The position numbers and the translations under genes were made by a program. Shown here one piece after another: positions 19,448 to 28,473 of a DNA stretch of 64,000 nt (within the stretch, counting starts at the first letter, position 1; every line of letters starts with the position of its first letter). Source of the stretch: Bacillus sp. F19 (lineage in GTDB: Bacteria; Bacillota; Bacilli; Bacillales; Bacillaceae). Below the pieces are notes generated by a model. It saw nothing but the letters and a program-made list of their open reading frames with translations. It was not told where the DNA came from and did not search any database. The stretch spans positions 186,001 to 250,000 of the forward strand of contig CP085710.1 in NCBI GenBank assembly GCA_023823795.1, read 5' to 3'.

Positions 19448-20350
19448 TTAAAAAGGCTTCCATTTTAATTGCTGTGCTGCTTGAAAACGTCCTTCTGCTT
19501 CTTGCCAATTAACAACATTCCACCAATTTTCGATGTATTTTTTTCTGTCATTCTTATATTGCAGGTAATAGGCATGTTCCCACACGTCAAGGACAAGTAT
19601 TGGCACGACATCCCATTGACTTAAGTTTTGATGTTTTTCTGCCTGAAGAATCTCTAATCGTCGTGCACGAGGCGACCAGACTAAAATTGCCCAGCCAGCT
19701 GCTTCAACTTTGTCAGCTGCTTCTGAGAAGTGCCGTTTAAACTTTTCAAAGGTGCCAAAGGTGTGATTAATTTCCTTCATTAGCTTTCCAGCAGGTTTTC
19801 CTCCGCCCTTAGGACTCATAATACTCCAGAATATCGTATGAAGATAATGGCCGGCTCCATGAAATGCAGCTTCTCTTTCCCAATGCTTAATAAGATCATA
19901 GTTGTTAGATGAACGTGCTTTCTGCATTTCTTTTTCTGCTTTATTTAACCCATCCACATAACTTTTATGGTGCTTATCATGATGAAGCTTCATAATTTCC
20001 TGATCAATGTAGGGCTCTAATGCATCATATTTATAAGGCAGCGGGGGAAGAGTGTGCCCCCCGATTGGAACGGCAGCGGCGGATTCATTTTGAATCCGAG
20101 TTTGCTCATTTTCGCTGTCTAGTTCAAAATAAGGCGCAATCTTTACATATAGTGAATTAGCACGTTCATAGATCTCGCTGTCTTCAAATGATCCCGTTGA
20201 AAGTTCTTCTTTAAATTGGCTTATTTGCTGCAGCCAAACCTCTAAGTCTTGATGATCCACATGTTTTCGTATTTCTTCAAGTGACTGATTAAAGCATTCT
20301 AACATATTTTCACACCACTTTTTCATTAAGACAATGTAATCTTCAGACAT
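19448..20350 (-). CDS. sodF: Iron/manganese superoxide dismutase with long N-terminal extension
   Basis: Converts superoxide to oxygen and peroxide. The catalytic part (about residues 95-300) contains the metal ligands HHDKHHKSYVDGLNK, GAGHYLHTIFW and LDVWEHAYYLQYKNDRKKYIENWW, and the entry LPPLPYKYDALEPYI. In front lies a helical, acidic extension of about 95 residues (MSEDYIVLMKKWCENMLECF...) absent from ordinary SodA (about 200 aa) but present in Bacillus SodF-type proteins. Length 300 aa. The ATG at 20350 is preceded by AAGGGGTGGG. The metal ligand set is complete, so activity is plausible; the extension's role is unknown. The symbol is assigned by architecture. Confidence 0.85.
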   Translation of the reverse strand: MSEDYIVLMKKWCENMLECFNQSLEEIRKHVDHQDLEVWLQQISQFKEELSTGSFEDSEIYERANSLYVKIAPYFELDSENEQTRIQNESAAAVPIGGHTLPPLPYKYDALEPYIDQEIMKLHHDKHHKSYVDGLNKAEKEMQKARSSNNYDLIKHWEREAAFHGAGHYLHTIFWSIMSPKGGGKPAGKLMKEINHTFGTFEKFKRHFSEAADKVEAAGWAILVWSPRARRLEILQAEKHQNLSQWDVVPILVLDVWEHAYYLQYKNDRKKYIENWWNVVNWQEAEGRFQAAQQLKWKPF

Positions 20351-20606
20351 TCATATCCCACCCCTTAGTCAGTTGTAGACAATATATGCGTAAAGAGAAA
20401 ATGGATGATGTTTTTTAAAGGCTGCCTTTTACACTGGCTAATCTGTATAAGCTGTTGATTTCAAAAAAGACAGATCTCATCTTCATTTGCAGATATTTTC
20501 CTTTCTTTAAAAGGGAATCGAATTATATTTTCAATTTCTAAATAAAGCCACTATAATAATCATTAGAGTGCAAGTACTGAGTGCATAGAGAGAAAGGAGG
20601 ACACTC

Positions 20607-21767
20607 ATGAAACCGGTAAATCCCAGAGTAGGGACTTTTAAAAGGTTTATCCTTAATAATAGATTTGTTCTGTTTCTTCTGATTTTGCTTCTGATTGGAT
20701 TGAACATTCTTGTCTTTATGAAAGTATCCTTTATTTTTACTCCGATTAAGGTATTAATTAAAACGATTCTGCTGCCGATTATTCTTGCGGCCATCGTTTA
20801 TTATCTATTAAATCCGGTTGTTGATTTTTTTGAAAGAAAAGGCATTCGCAGAATATACACGATCCTGGCCCTGTTTATAGTGATTATTGGCTTGCTGACA
20901 ATCTTGATTGTGTCGGTTATCCCGTTTCTTAAGGAGCAGGTGTTGAGCCTGATTAAGAGCTTTCCGCAATATATAAGCGATGTGGAGCAGCTGGTCAGAG
21001 ATGTTGTCGGAAGTGATTTTGTGAATCAGGCGCAAAAAACACTGAATATCAACGTCGCAGATCTTTCGAGACAAATTTCGGAACAGGCATCAACCATTAT
21101 AAATAATATGTTTGCTGGAATTGGAAATCTCGTAGGGATAGTAAAGGATTTTATCCTTGCGCTTGTCACGCTTCCGTTCATTTTGTTTTATCTTTTAAAA
21201 GACGGCAAAAAGCTTGGGCCTTATGTTCTTAAGTTCATGCCTGTTTCTTTCCGCAGTTCAACGTATAAAGTAATGCATGAAATGAATAATCAAATCAGCT
21301 CCTATATTAGAGGGCAGATCATTGTCAGCTTTTGCATTGGTGCGTTAATGTACATAGGCTTTCTGATCATTGGCATGGAATATGCATCGCTTCTTGCCCT
21401 TATTGCAGCTTTTACAAGTGTTGTTCCGTATTTAGGGCCGGCAATTGCCATTACACCTGCACTCATCATTGCGCTTGTTTCATCCCCGTTTATGGTGCTG
21501 AAATTGATTATTGTCTGGACGGTTGTCCAATTAGTTGAAGGGAAATTCATTTCTCCTCAGATCATGGGACGGAATCTTCATATCCACCCGATCACCATTA
21601 TTTTCGTGATCCTGACTGCGGGAAATTTATTTGGAGTAGTCGGCATTGTCCTGGCTGTTCCGGGCTATGCGGTGTTAAAAGTGATTGTGACTCATCTGTT
21701 TGAATGGATAAAGATCCGAAGTAATATGTATGAACAAAGAAATCAGATCAACAGCAAAAATAAATAG
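20607..21767 (+). CDS. AI-2E/PerM-family membrane permease
   Basis: A 386-aa polytopic protein of the UPF0118 (AI-2E transporter/PerM) family. Hydrophobic segments occur near residues 17-37, 48-70, 80-105, 165-190 and a C-terminal group 225-375 with the family signature [18 protein letters not shown] and [17 protein letters not shown]. Between segments 3 and 4 lies the polar region (about 110-165) typical of the family. Members have been linked to autoinducer export or Na+/H+ exchange; the substrate here is unknown. AAAGGAGG precedes the ATG. Monocistronic, ending at a strong terminator shared with the convergent transporter operon. Confidence 0.88.
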   Translation: MKPVNPRVGTFKRFILNNRFVLFLLILLLIGLNILVFMKVSFIFTPIKVLIKTILLPIILAAIVYYLLNPVVDFFERKGIRRIYTILALFIVIIGLLTILIVSVIPFLKEQVLSLIKSFPQYISDVEQLVRDVVGSDFVNQAQKTLNINVADLSRQISEQASTIINNMFAGIGNLVGIVKDFILALVTLPFILFYLLKDGKKLGPYVLKFMPVSFRSSTYKVMHEMNNQISSYIRGQIIVSFCIGALMYIGFLIIGMEYASLLALIAAFTSVVPYLGPAIAITPALIIALVSSPFMVLKLIIVWTVVQLVEGKFISPQIMGRNLHIHPITIIFVILTAGNLFGVVGIVLAVPGYAVLKVIVTHLFEWIKIRSNMYEQRNQINSKNK

Positions 21768-21775
21768 CAAAAATA

Positions 21776-21809
21776 AAAAGTGCTGAAGAATCGTTCTTCA
21801 GCACTTTTT
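21776..21809. terminator. Bidirectional terminator, permease / betaine transporter
   Basis: AAAAAGTGCTGAAG/CTTCAGCACTTTTT, 14 bp with a 7-nt loop; the TTTTTATTTTTATTTTT tail on the plus strand and A-run upstream serve both convergent genes. Confidence 0.93.
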
Positions 21810-21813
21810 ATTT

Positions 21814-23547
21814 TTATTTTTTCAGGTCTTCAATTGACTCAATAGGCATGTATTCCGGAACGGTTAAACCTAATTTCGTTCCTTCAAGATTTGGCCCAAG
21901 ATCGACAATTTGATCTTTATATTCATTAATATAGTCCTGATGTGTTGTTGGGAGCCATGCAGCTACTAACGCGTCTGCACTGCCATTAGCAACACCTGTG
22001 AACATTGGTCCTGCCTCTACTTGTTTTAAGGCAACATCATAGCCCTGCTTCTTTAATGCAGCAGCAATGACATTCGTACTTGCGATTTCTGACTCCCAAG
22101 AAACGTAGACAAGGCTTACTTTTTCACCATTGCCTTTTTGAGCGCCATCCGTCCATTTTTTCACTTTGTCAGGATGGTCGTTAATCCATTTTTCAGCAGC
22201 TTCCTCGGGTTTCATGCCTTCCTGGATATCTCCCATCACTTCTTCCATATCTTTTGGTTCCCAGAAGAATTGATCGAGGATTTTATAAGCACCGGGATTT
22301 TCTTCTTCTAAGCCTTTTCTGACTATGGTGTGAATGGATTCACCTTTACCGAACGAGCCTTTAGGATCCTCTAAATATTTCAGCTTATACTTTGTAAACA
22401 TCCAGTGAGGTGTCCATCCAGTGACAATGATAGGTTCTTTTTGTTCATAAGCTTTTTGTAATTCAGCGGTCATGGCTGCTGAAGAGCCTTCTATTAATGT
22501 CCAATCTCCTTCTAGGCCGTAATCCTTCATTGCTTTTTCTGTGGATTTCATAAGTCCGGCTCCGGGATCAATTCCTGTAATTTTGTAATCAACCTGTTCG
22601 CCTATTTTACTCGGAGAAGCCTTTTCAGCCTGGCCTCCTCCAAAAGATACGGCAATGAAAGCACCAATTACCAATAAAGAAAAAATACTATATGCAAATC
22701 TTTTAGGTATAACTTGATGATAGGCAGGCTTTCGCAGGTTTTGTGAAATCCGGTCTAATATGATTGCAATAATAACAATGGCTAAACCAGCTACAAATCC
22801 TTCTCCAACTTTAACCTGTGTTACAGCACGGTAAACTTCTGCCCCTAATCCTGGCGCCCCTACCAATGACGCAATAACTACCATGGATAATGCAAGCATG
22901 ATACTCTGGTTAACTCCAGCTAAAATGGTAGGCGCTGCAAGCGGCAGCTGCAGGGTAAAGAGTCTTTGAGAAGTCGTTGAACCAAATGCATTCGAAGCCT
23001 CGATCAAATCCTTAGGAACTTCACGTATCCCTAAGTTTGTCAGCCTGATTGTAGGAGGTACAGCAAAGATGACAGATGCTATAATTCCTGGTACAACTCC
23101 GATTCCGAAAAACAGAATGGCTGGAATCAGATAAACAAATCCAGGCATTGTCTGCATGAAATCTAGAATTGGGGTGACAACCTGTCTTACTTTATCACTT
23201 TGCGATGCCCAAATTCCAATCGGAATTCCAATAAGAATTGTGATGACAACAGATGAAAGCACTAAGGCCAATGTGTTGACTGTTGCATCCCACAGTCCAA
23301 GATTCTCAATTAAAAGCAGACCGATCAGTGTAAAAAGACCAACAAACCAGCGGCTTGTGTAAAGAGCTAACAGCGTAATCAAAATAATAAGGAGTAAAGG
23401 TGGGCCAAGCTCTAAAACTTTTACCAGTCTTTCTATAAAGCCTTCGGTGACGGCAGATATGCCGCTGAAAAAGCCTTGAAAATTTGTTATGATCCATCTT
23501 ACAGCAGTATCTACCCAATCAGCGAGGGGGATTTGCGGGAGTCCCAT
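21814..23547 (-). CDS. opuABC: Glycine betaine ABC transporter, fused permease and substrate-binding protein
   Basis: Imports glycine betaine or related osmoprotectants. The N-terminal half (about residues 1-285) is an OpuAB-like permease with at least six membrane segments and the EAA-type loop (ASNAFGSTTSQRLFTLQLPLAAPTILAG shortened here to its core ASNAFGS...LPLAAPT). After a linker segment (FAYSIFSLLVIGAFIAVSFG) comes an OpuAC-like binding domain (about 310-577) with aromatic betaine-cage candidates such as GWTPHWMFTKYKLKYL and VYVSWESE. In B. subtilis these are two proteins; the fusion resembles Lactococcus OpuABC. The ATG follows the stop of opuAA directly, with GGAGG inside the opuAA end. 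Length 577 aa. Confidence 0.92.
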   Translation of the reverse strand: MGLPQIPLADWVDTAVRWIITNFQGFFSGISAVTEGFIERLVKVLELGPPLLLIILITLLALYTSRWFVGLFTLIGLLLIENLGLWDATVNTLALVLSSVVITILIGIPIGIWASQSDKVRQVVTPILDFMQTMPGFVYLIPAILFFGIGVVPGIIASVIFAVPPTIRLTNLGIREVPKDLIEASNAFGSTTSQRLFTLQLPLAAPTILAGVNQSIMLALSMVVIASLVGAPGLGAEVYRAVTQVKVGEGFVAGLAIVIIAIILDRISQNLRKPAYHQVIPKRFAYSIFSLLVIGAFIAVSFGGGQAEKASPSKIGEQVDYKITGIDPGAGLMKSTEKAMKDYGLEGDWTLIEGSSAAMTAELQKAYEQKEPIIVTGWTPHWMFTKYKLKYLEDPKGSFGKGESIHTIVRKGLEEENPGAYKILDQFFWEPKDMEEVMGDIQEGMKPEEAAEKWINDHPDKVKKWTDGAQKGNGEKVSLVYVSWESEIASTNVIAAALKKQGYDVALKQVEAGPMFTGVANGSADALVAAWLPTTHQDYINEYKDQIVDLGPNLEGTKLGLTVPEYMPIESIEDLKK

Positions 23548-24753
23548 TTAATCTGCCTCCTTCATGTTCAGATCATCTTTGTTTCCTGCAAGTGCTCCAA
23601 TAACGGCACCGCGTATAATAACACCTTTTAAGCGGTTTTCCTGATCAACTACTGCAACCGGGAGGGCAGAATTCGAAAGTGCTTCAATAACGTCAGTAAG
23701 CAATGTATCTTCTGATACTGTTGCTATATTTCTTGTCATCACTTCTTCAACCGTCTTATTCTCTTTGACTGCAATGGATGCTTCATCAGCGGTGAGCGCC
23801 CCTAATAGCTTTTGTTTGCGGTCTACAATAAAGATGCTTGAATATCCCTGAGCCTTCATAATTTGCAGAGCCACACGCGGACCGCGATCAGGAGTCATTC
23901 TCTCAGCACGTTTTAAAACATGAGATGCCTGCAGCACCTTAGAAAGGTCCACATCTTCTACAAAGCGTTCTACATATTTGTCTGCAGGATTCATCATGAT
24001 TTCTTCAGGGGATCCAATTTGAATGATTGTACCGTCTTTCATTAATGCAATACGATCCCCTATGCGAAGGGCCTCATCAAGGTCATGAGTAATAAAAATA
24101 ATCGTTTTCTTCATGGTTTCTTGAAGTTCCAGTAATTCATCCTGCATGTCTTTGCGGATCAGCGGATCCAATGCACTAAAAGCTTCATCCATTAACAGAA
24201 TGTCAGTATTGCTTGCAAGGGCTCTCGCTAGACCGACCCTTTGCTGCATGCCTCCGCTGAGCTGTGAAGGATACTGATTCTCATAGCCCTTCAAACCGAC
24301 AACCGCGAGTGACTGCATGGCTTTTTCTCTTCTTTCATTTGCTGGTACGTTTCGGAGTACAAGCCCATGTTCCGTATTTTCAAGTACGGTTTTATGAGGA
24401 AATAAAGCGAAGTTTTGAAAAACCATGCTGATTTTATTTCTGCGCACGTCTCGCAGCTGCTGCGCTGACATTTTAACAATATCGGCGTCATCGATTAAAA
24501 TTTCGCCAATTGTAGGATCTATTAAGCGGTTCAGCATACGGATCAATGTTGATTTTCCGCTTCCTGATAAACCCATTACAACAAAAATTTCACCTGGGTA
24601 AATTTCAAAACTAGCACTATTTACGCCAATGGTTGAACCCGTTTTTTCCAGTATCTCTTTTTTTGAATATCCTTCTTTAAGTAACTTAATAGCATTCTTG
24701 GGGGATTTTCCGAATACCTTCGTTACATTTTTCACTTCAACTTTTGGTCTCAT
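23548..24753 (-). CDS. opuAA: Glycine betaine ABC transporter ATP-binding protein
   Basis: Energises betaine uptake. The 401-aa protein has Walker A (GLSGSGKSTLIRML), Q-loop, signature LSGGMQQRVGLARAL and Walker B (DILLMDEAFSALD), plus the OpuA-specific N-terminal helix region (EGYSKKEILEKTG). Two C-terminal CBS domains (about residues 280-400, SSIFIVDRKQKLLGAL and ALPVAVVDQENRLKGVII) are present; in OpuA they sense ionic strength and bind c-di-AMP, which would tie this transporter to cdaA in the same window. GAGGTG precedes the ATG. It is first gene of the two-gene operon. Confidence 0.95.
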   Translation of the reverse strand: MRPKVEVKNVTKVFGKSPKNAIKLLKEGYSKKEILEKTGSTIGVNSASFEIYPGEIFVVMGLSGSGKSTLIRMLNRLIDPTIGEILIDDADIVKMSAQQLRDVRRNKISMVFQNFALFPHKTVLENTEHGLVLRNVPANERREKAMQSLAVVGLKGYENQYPSQLSGGMQQRVGLARALASNTDILLMDEAFSALDPLIRKDMQDELLELQETMKKTIIFITHDLDEALRIGDRIALMKDGTIIQIGSPEEIMMNPADKYVERFVEDVDLSKVLQASHVLKRAERMTPDRGPRVALQIMKAQGYSSIFIVDRKQKLLGALTADEASIAVKENKTVEEVMTRNIATVSEDTLLTDVIEALSNSALPVAVVDQENRLKGVIIRGAVIGALAGNKDDLNMKEAD

Positions 24754-25190
24754 CCATACACCTCAAAACTGCTTATTTTATTTAAATATAATGAGAAATC
24801 CTTTTGTTTTCCGCAATCTCCGGAGACTTACTAAACTTTTGCAAAAAACAATAACTTTTTAAGTATATAGAAGTTCTACTTTTGATTGCAAACGATATGG
24901 CAGCAGAAACAAGCGATAAAACCCTTACACTTCAACAAATACAAGACTGCTGCAACCGCTCCGGTGTCAATAGCGGTCCTATTTCACAGCTTATTTACTT
25001 TTGATAATTTAGTTTCTGCAAAAATTATTTATTTTATTTCAGGGAAAGGATGAAAGTTCTAAAAAAAATCTTTGAATATTAGGATTTTTTTCTTCAGATT
25101 GAAATAGTTTAAAAGAATAACATTCATAAAAAAGGGTATATAAAATATGTGTATAACAGCTCACGAATTTTCTGGAAAGGAAGATGAAAA
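24754..25190. other. 437-bp gap between opuA and ohr
   Basis: No gene is visible. A small ACCGCT/AGCGGT hairpin (24955-24976) lacks a T-run. The region must hold the divergent promoters for opuAA and ohr. I could not recognise a clear OhrR box. A GGGTAT at 25134 resembles a sigma-B -10 element, but the nearest GTTTAA is too far away. Confidence 0.5.
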
Positions 25191-25616
25191 ATGTCAGAAC
25201 CATTATTCACTGCCTCAGTTACAGCAGTAGGCGGAAGAGAAGGAAAAGTACACTCATCAAATGATGTAATCAACATGGATATTGCCATGCCGGGTTCACC
25301 CAGAGCTGAAAGAATGCCTGAAGCTACAAATCCGGAGCAGCTATTCGCAGCGGGATATGCCGCATGTTTCGATGGAGCCCTGCAGCATATGGCCAGAAAA
25401 GAAAAAGTGAAATTTGAATCTGAGGTTACGGCTAATGTAAGCTTTTTAAAAGATGAGGCTGATGGCGGCTTCAAATTAGCCGTAAAGCTTGATGTAAAAG
25501 GGAAAGGCATTGAAAAAGCTCAATTAGAAGACCTTGTTCACAAGGCTCATGAGTTTTGCCCGTATTCTAAAGCAACCAGAGGGAATATCGAGGTTACACT
25601 TGAGGCGATTGTTTAA
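25191..25616 (+). CDS. Ohr-family organic hydroperoxide reductase
   Basis: Reduces organic hydroperoxides with a reactive Cys pair, protecting membranes and proteins. The 141-aa OsmC-fold protein carries both signatures: NPEQLFAAGYAACFDGALQ (first Cys, about residue 62) and AHEFCPYSKATRGN (second Cys, about 126). Length is exactly typical. AAAGGAAG precedes the ATG. Bacillus has two paralogues, OhrA (OhrR-controlled) and OhrB (sigma-B-controlled); sequence alone does not let me choose. Monocistronic, with terminator. Confidence 0.94.
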   Translation: MSEPLFTASVTAVGGREGKVHSSNDVINMDIAMPGSPRAERMPEATNPEQLFAAGYAACFDGALQHMARKEKVKFESEVTANVSFLKDEADGGFKLAVKLDVKGKGIEKAQLEDLVHKAHEFCPYSKATRGNIEVTLEAIV

Positions 25617-25623
25617 TTAGAGA

Positions 25624-25653
25624 GAGGCACCGTAAATACGGTGCCTTTTTTTA
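25624..25653 (+). terminator. Terminator of ohr
   Basis: AGGCACCGT/ACGGTGCCT with a 5-nt loop and seven T. Confidence 0.94.
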
Positions 25654-25690
25654 TGTTTTATGTTGAAAATAAACAAACAATAATATAAAA

Positions 25691-25710
25691 TGTTTATTAT
25701 ATATTAAACA
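25691..25710. promoter_or_regulatory. Candidate autoregulatory operator
   Basis: TGTTTA-N8-TAAACA (25691-25710) lies 20 nt before the DUF2087 regulator start, in the AT-rich promoter region. It is a good dyad for a dimeric regulator; the assignment to the downstream protein is inferred. Confidence 0.45.
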
Positions 25711-25731
25711 AAATAGGGAAGTGTTTGTTGT

Positions 25732-26487
25732 ATGGATGTATCCGAATTGTTTTGGAGTGCTTCTCTGGATGAATGGAAACAAGGGTTCATCCAAAACCAG
25801 GAGCACTATATTTGTCTGCTTTGCGGAGACAAAACAGAAAAAGGCGTTATTTACCCTGATGATGACATGTTCTATGATGCTGAAAAAGCGATGAAGATTC
25901 ATATTGAAAAAGAACATGGATCTGTTTTTGATTATCTGATTGGACTTGATAAAAAGCTTACTGGGCTGACGGACCATCAAAATCGTTTACTGCGGCTCTT
26001 TTATGCCGGAAAAAATGATGCCGAAATCCAAAAAGAGCTAGAGATCGGAAGTTCAGCTACAATCAGAAACCATCGATTTGTATTGAAGGAAAAAGAACGC
26101 CAGGCAAAAATGATGCTGACGATTATGGAGCTTTTAAGAGAAAAAGATCAGCATGCTCCAGTATGGATAGCTCCTCACAAGGCAGCAAGAATGATTGACA
26201 GCCGCTACAATGTCACTCAGGAGGAAGAAGCAGAAATGCTTAAAAAGTTATTTCCTGAGGGGGCACATGGAAGGCTTAAGAAATTTCCGCTTAAAGAAAA
26301 GCAAAAGCTGATTGTCCTAAAAGCGATAGCTGACCGATTTGAAGGAAAACGGAAATATGACGAAAAAGAAGTGAACCAACTATTAGAATCCATTTATCAC
26401 GATTATGTCCTCCTCAGACGGTACTTAATTGAATATGGATTTCTTGCCCGCAAGGCAGATGGAAGCGAGTATTGGAGAATACTTTGA
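25732..26487 (+). CDS. DUF2087-domain transcriptional regulator
   Basis: A 251-aa soluble protein. The N-terminus has a possible metal-binding pattern (CLLCGDKTE... with HIEKEHG, about residues 25-65). A LuxR-like helix-turn-helix follows (about 80-110, LTDHQNRLLRLFYAGKNDAEIQKELEIGS shortened to core AEIQKELEIGSSATIRNHR). The C-terminal 75 residues match DUF2087 (RLKKFPLKEKQKLIVLKAIA ... YVLLRRYLIEYGFLARKADG), a domain of small DNA-binding proteins. It probably regulates itself and the GIY-YIG gene 20 nt downstream. Targets beyond this are unknown. Confidence 0.8.
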   Translation: MDVSELFWSASLDEWKQGFIQNQEHYICLLCGDKTEKGVIYPDDDMFYDAEKAMKIHIEKEHGSVFDYLIGLDKKLTGLTDHQNRLLRLFYAGKNDAEIQKELEIGSSATIRNHRFVLKEKERQAKMMLTIMELLREKDQHAPVWIAPHKAARMIDSRYNVTQEEEAEMLKKLFPEGAHGRLKKFPLKEKQKLIVLKAIADRFEGKRKYDEKEVNQLLESIYHDYVLLRRYLIEYGFLARKADGSEYWRIL

Positions 26488-26507
26488 AAAGGAAAGGAGA
26501 TTCAGTA

Positions 26508-26864
26508 ATGGATCGGAAAAAAGAATTAAAGCAGCTTTATAAAGAATCGAAGCCAGAAGCGGGAATCTATCAAATAAAGAATATCAAAAACGGGAAACTT
26601 TTTATCGGAAGCACAATGAATTTAAAAACATTGAATGGAAAGCAGTTTGAACTTGAAACAGGCTCAAGCACAAACAAAACTCTTCAAAACGAATGGAGTA
26701 CTTTTGGAAAAGAAGCTTTTTCAATAGAAGTGCTGGAAGTATTAAAAAGAAAAGAAGAGGGCCATTTTGATGTGAAACATGCTTTGAAAAAGCTTGAGGA
26801 AAAATGGCTTAACGAGCTGAAACCATATGGTGAAAAGGGATACAATAAAGAAAAGCTTCAATAA
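26508..26864 (+). CDS. GIY-YIG nuclease-family small protein
   Basis: A 118-aa protein with the GIY-YIG core: AGIYQIKNIKNGKLFIGST (the second motif reads FIG instead of YIG), then NEWSTFGKEAFSIEVLEVL and KLEEKWLNELKPYGEKGYN. Such stand-alone bacillary proteins are predicted DNA endonucleases or binders of unknown role. ATG 26508 follows AAAGGAG; an upstream frame from 26472 overlaps the previous gene and is not needed. It is co-transcribed with the DUF2087 regulator. Its native terminator hairpin is the target of the IS insertion just downstream. Confidence 0.82.
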   Translation: MDRKKELKQLYKESKPEAGIYQIKNIKNGKLFIGSTMNLKTLNGKQFELETGSSTNKTLQNEWSTFGKEAFSIEVLEVLKRKEEGHFDVKHALKKLEEKWLNELKPYGEKGYNKEKLQ

Positions 26865-26869
26865 GAAAA

Positions 26870-26893
26870 GGTGTTTACCAAATGGTAAACACC
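26870..26893 (+). repeat. Left 24-bp target copy (terminator stem)
   Basis: Palindrome GGTGTTTACC-AAAT-GGTAAACACC, identical to 28441-28464. In the uninterrupted site it would be flanked AAAA...TTTT, an ideal terminator of the GIY-YIG gene. Confidence 0.85.
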
Positions 26894-26897
26894 TCAG

Positions 26898-26947
26898 ACT
26901 GTCGACAAATCCCCCCCTTTTTGGGGGATTTGTCGGCAGTTTTTTTA
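26898..26947 (+). terminator. Read-in-blocking hairpin at the IS left end
   Basis: ACTGTCGACAAATCCCCC pairs with GGGGGATTTGTCGGCAGT and is followed by seven T. It follows the IRL and precedes the transposase promoter, so it should stop host transcription from entering the transposase gene. Confidence 0.8.
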
Positions 26948-26982
26948 TATAATGAAAATAGAACAATACAGAGGTGATTTGG

Positions 26983-28340
26983 ATGTTGTCTAAAAATAAT
27001 CAAATGAATCGTGATCAACTAGAAATGATTACACTTGAACAGTTGGTGCCGGAAGATCACTTAGTCCGTAAAATTGAACAAGCTCTCGATTTTTCTTTCA
27101 TCTATCCATTAGTAGAGAAAGTCTATTCCGCAGATCGAGGTCGTCCAAGTATTGATCCGGTCATATTGATTAAAATGACCTTCATCCAATACCTTTTCGG
27201 TATTCGATCCATGAGAAGAACCATTGAAGAGATTGAAACCAACTTAGCCTACCGTTGGTTTTTGGGTTTTGGTTTTCATGACAAGGTGCCCCACTTCTCA
27301 ACATTCGGTAAAACTATGAACGGCGCTTTAAGGATACAGATCTGTTTGAGCAGATATTTTACCGCATCTTAAAAGAGGCGATTGATAAGAAACTGGTCAA
27401 TGGAGAACAGGTATTTATTGATTCAACTCACGTAAAGGCTAGTGCTAATAAACGAAAGTATCAGAAAAAAATCGTACGAAAAGAAACGAAATCATATGAG
27501 GAAAGGCTCCAAAACGAACTCAATCTAGACCGCGAAGAAAACGGAAAAAAGCCTTTTCCCCCAGATAAATTTGAACCGGAAGAGAAAGAGATTAAAGAAA
27601 GTACGACGGATCCGGAAAGTGGCTATTACGTAAAAGATGAAAGAACAAAACAGTTCGCTTACTCATTTCACGCAGCCTCTGACGAAAAAGGATTTGTTCT
27701 GGGGACAATCGTTACGCCTGGTAACGTGCACGACAGTGCAATATTCGAGCCTCTACTTGATCAAGTAACTGAGCTTCACAAGAAACCTGCTGCTGTTGCT
27801 GCCGATGCTGCTTACAAGAACCCTGCTCTTGCTCACTATTTGAACGAAAAAGAAATTCGTCCGGTTTTTCCTTATACACGGCCAAAAACAAAAGATGGAT
27901 TTTTCAAGAAAAGTGATTATGTGTATGACGAACATTTTGATTGTTACATATGCCCGCACGATCAAGTGCTTCCTTACAGAACTACTACGAAAAAAGGATA
28001 CAGACAATACTCTTCCGATCCGAAGGTTTGTGAAAATTGCCCATTCCTAAGCCAATGTACGGAGAGCCAAAATCATCAGAAATTGATTGAAAGGCATCTC
28101 TGGCAAGAATACTTAGATGAAGCTGAACACCTTCGTCATACAGAAGAGAACAAAACAATTTATGCAAAACGCAAAGAAACGATAGAGCGTGTCTTTGCAG
28201 ATGCAAAAGAAAAGCATGGTATGCGTTGGACAACGTTGAGAGGACTCAAAAAATTGTCCATGCAGGCGATGCTTACTTTTGCTGCCATGAACTTGAAAAA
28301 GTTGGCATCCTGGACATGGAAGCCAGCGAAAGCGGTATAA
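26983..28340 (+). pseudogene. IS1182-like transposase, frameshifted
   Basis: ATG 26983 follows GAGGTGAT and opens MLSKNNQMNRDQLEMITLEQ. The N-terminal DUF772-type region (VLIKMTFIQYLFGIRSMRRT) is intact. In the A4 run 27310-27313 one A is missing: the frame then runs to a stop at 27372, while the next frame continues as NYERRFKDTDLFEQIFYRIL to the natural stop at 28340. Later parts keep the catalytic region (VFIDSTHVKASANK, AADAAYKNPALAHYL, KETIERVFADAKEKHGMRW). With one A added the protein would be about 452 aa, standard for IS1182. Either the copy is inactive or the base is a sequencing error. Confidence 0.85.
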
Positions 28341-28390
28341 AAATAATCAACGAATAGGCCTACAAACATCAAATTAGCCCCAGAAATGAC

Positions 28391-28426
28391 AAAAAGCATT
28401 CGGATAGAGTTCATCCGAATGCCTTT
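28391..28426 (+). terminator. Terminator of the transposase gene
   Basis: AAAAAGCATTCGGAT/ATCCGAATGCCTTTT stem near the right end of the IS. Confidence 0.85.
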
Positions 28427-28440
28427 TGTCTACAAACTGA

Positions 28441-28464
28441 GGTGTTTACCAAATGGTAAACACC
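28441..28464 (+). repeat. Right 24-bp target copy (terminator stem)
   Basis: Second copy of the palindrome at 26870-26893; it still ends in CCTTTT and now lies after the IS and after the minus-strand HAAS gene, where it can still form a hairpin. Confidence 0.85.
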
Positions 28465-28473
28465 TTTTGACTG

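Larger units (their letters stand above)
26894..28440 (+). mobile_element. IS1182-family-like insertion sequence
   Basis: A 1547-bp element bounded by imperfect inverted repeats TCAGACTGTCGACAAA (left) and the complement of TTTGTCTACAAACTGA (right). It is flanked by two identical 24-bp palindromic copies of the target. It holds one DDE transposase gene with a frameshift, and hairpins just inside both ends that would stop transcription entering or leaving. Family is assigned from the transposase. Confidence 0.88.

Noticed and set aside
25107-25139. Sigma-B promoter before ohr (GTTTAA ... GGGTAT)
   Set aside because: The spacer is 21 nt, much longer than the 12-15 nt of known sigma-B promoters.
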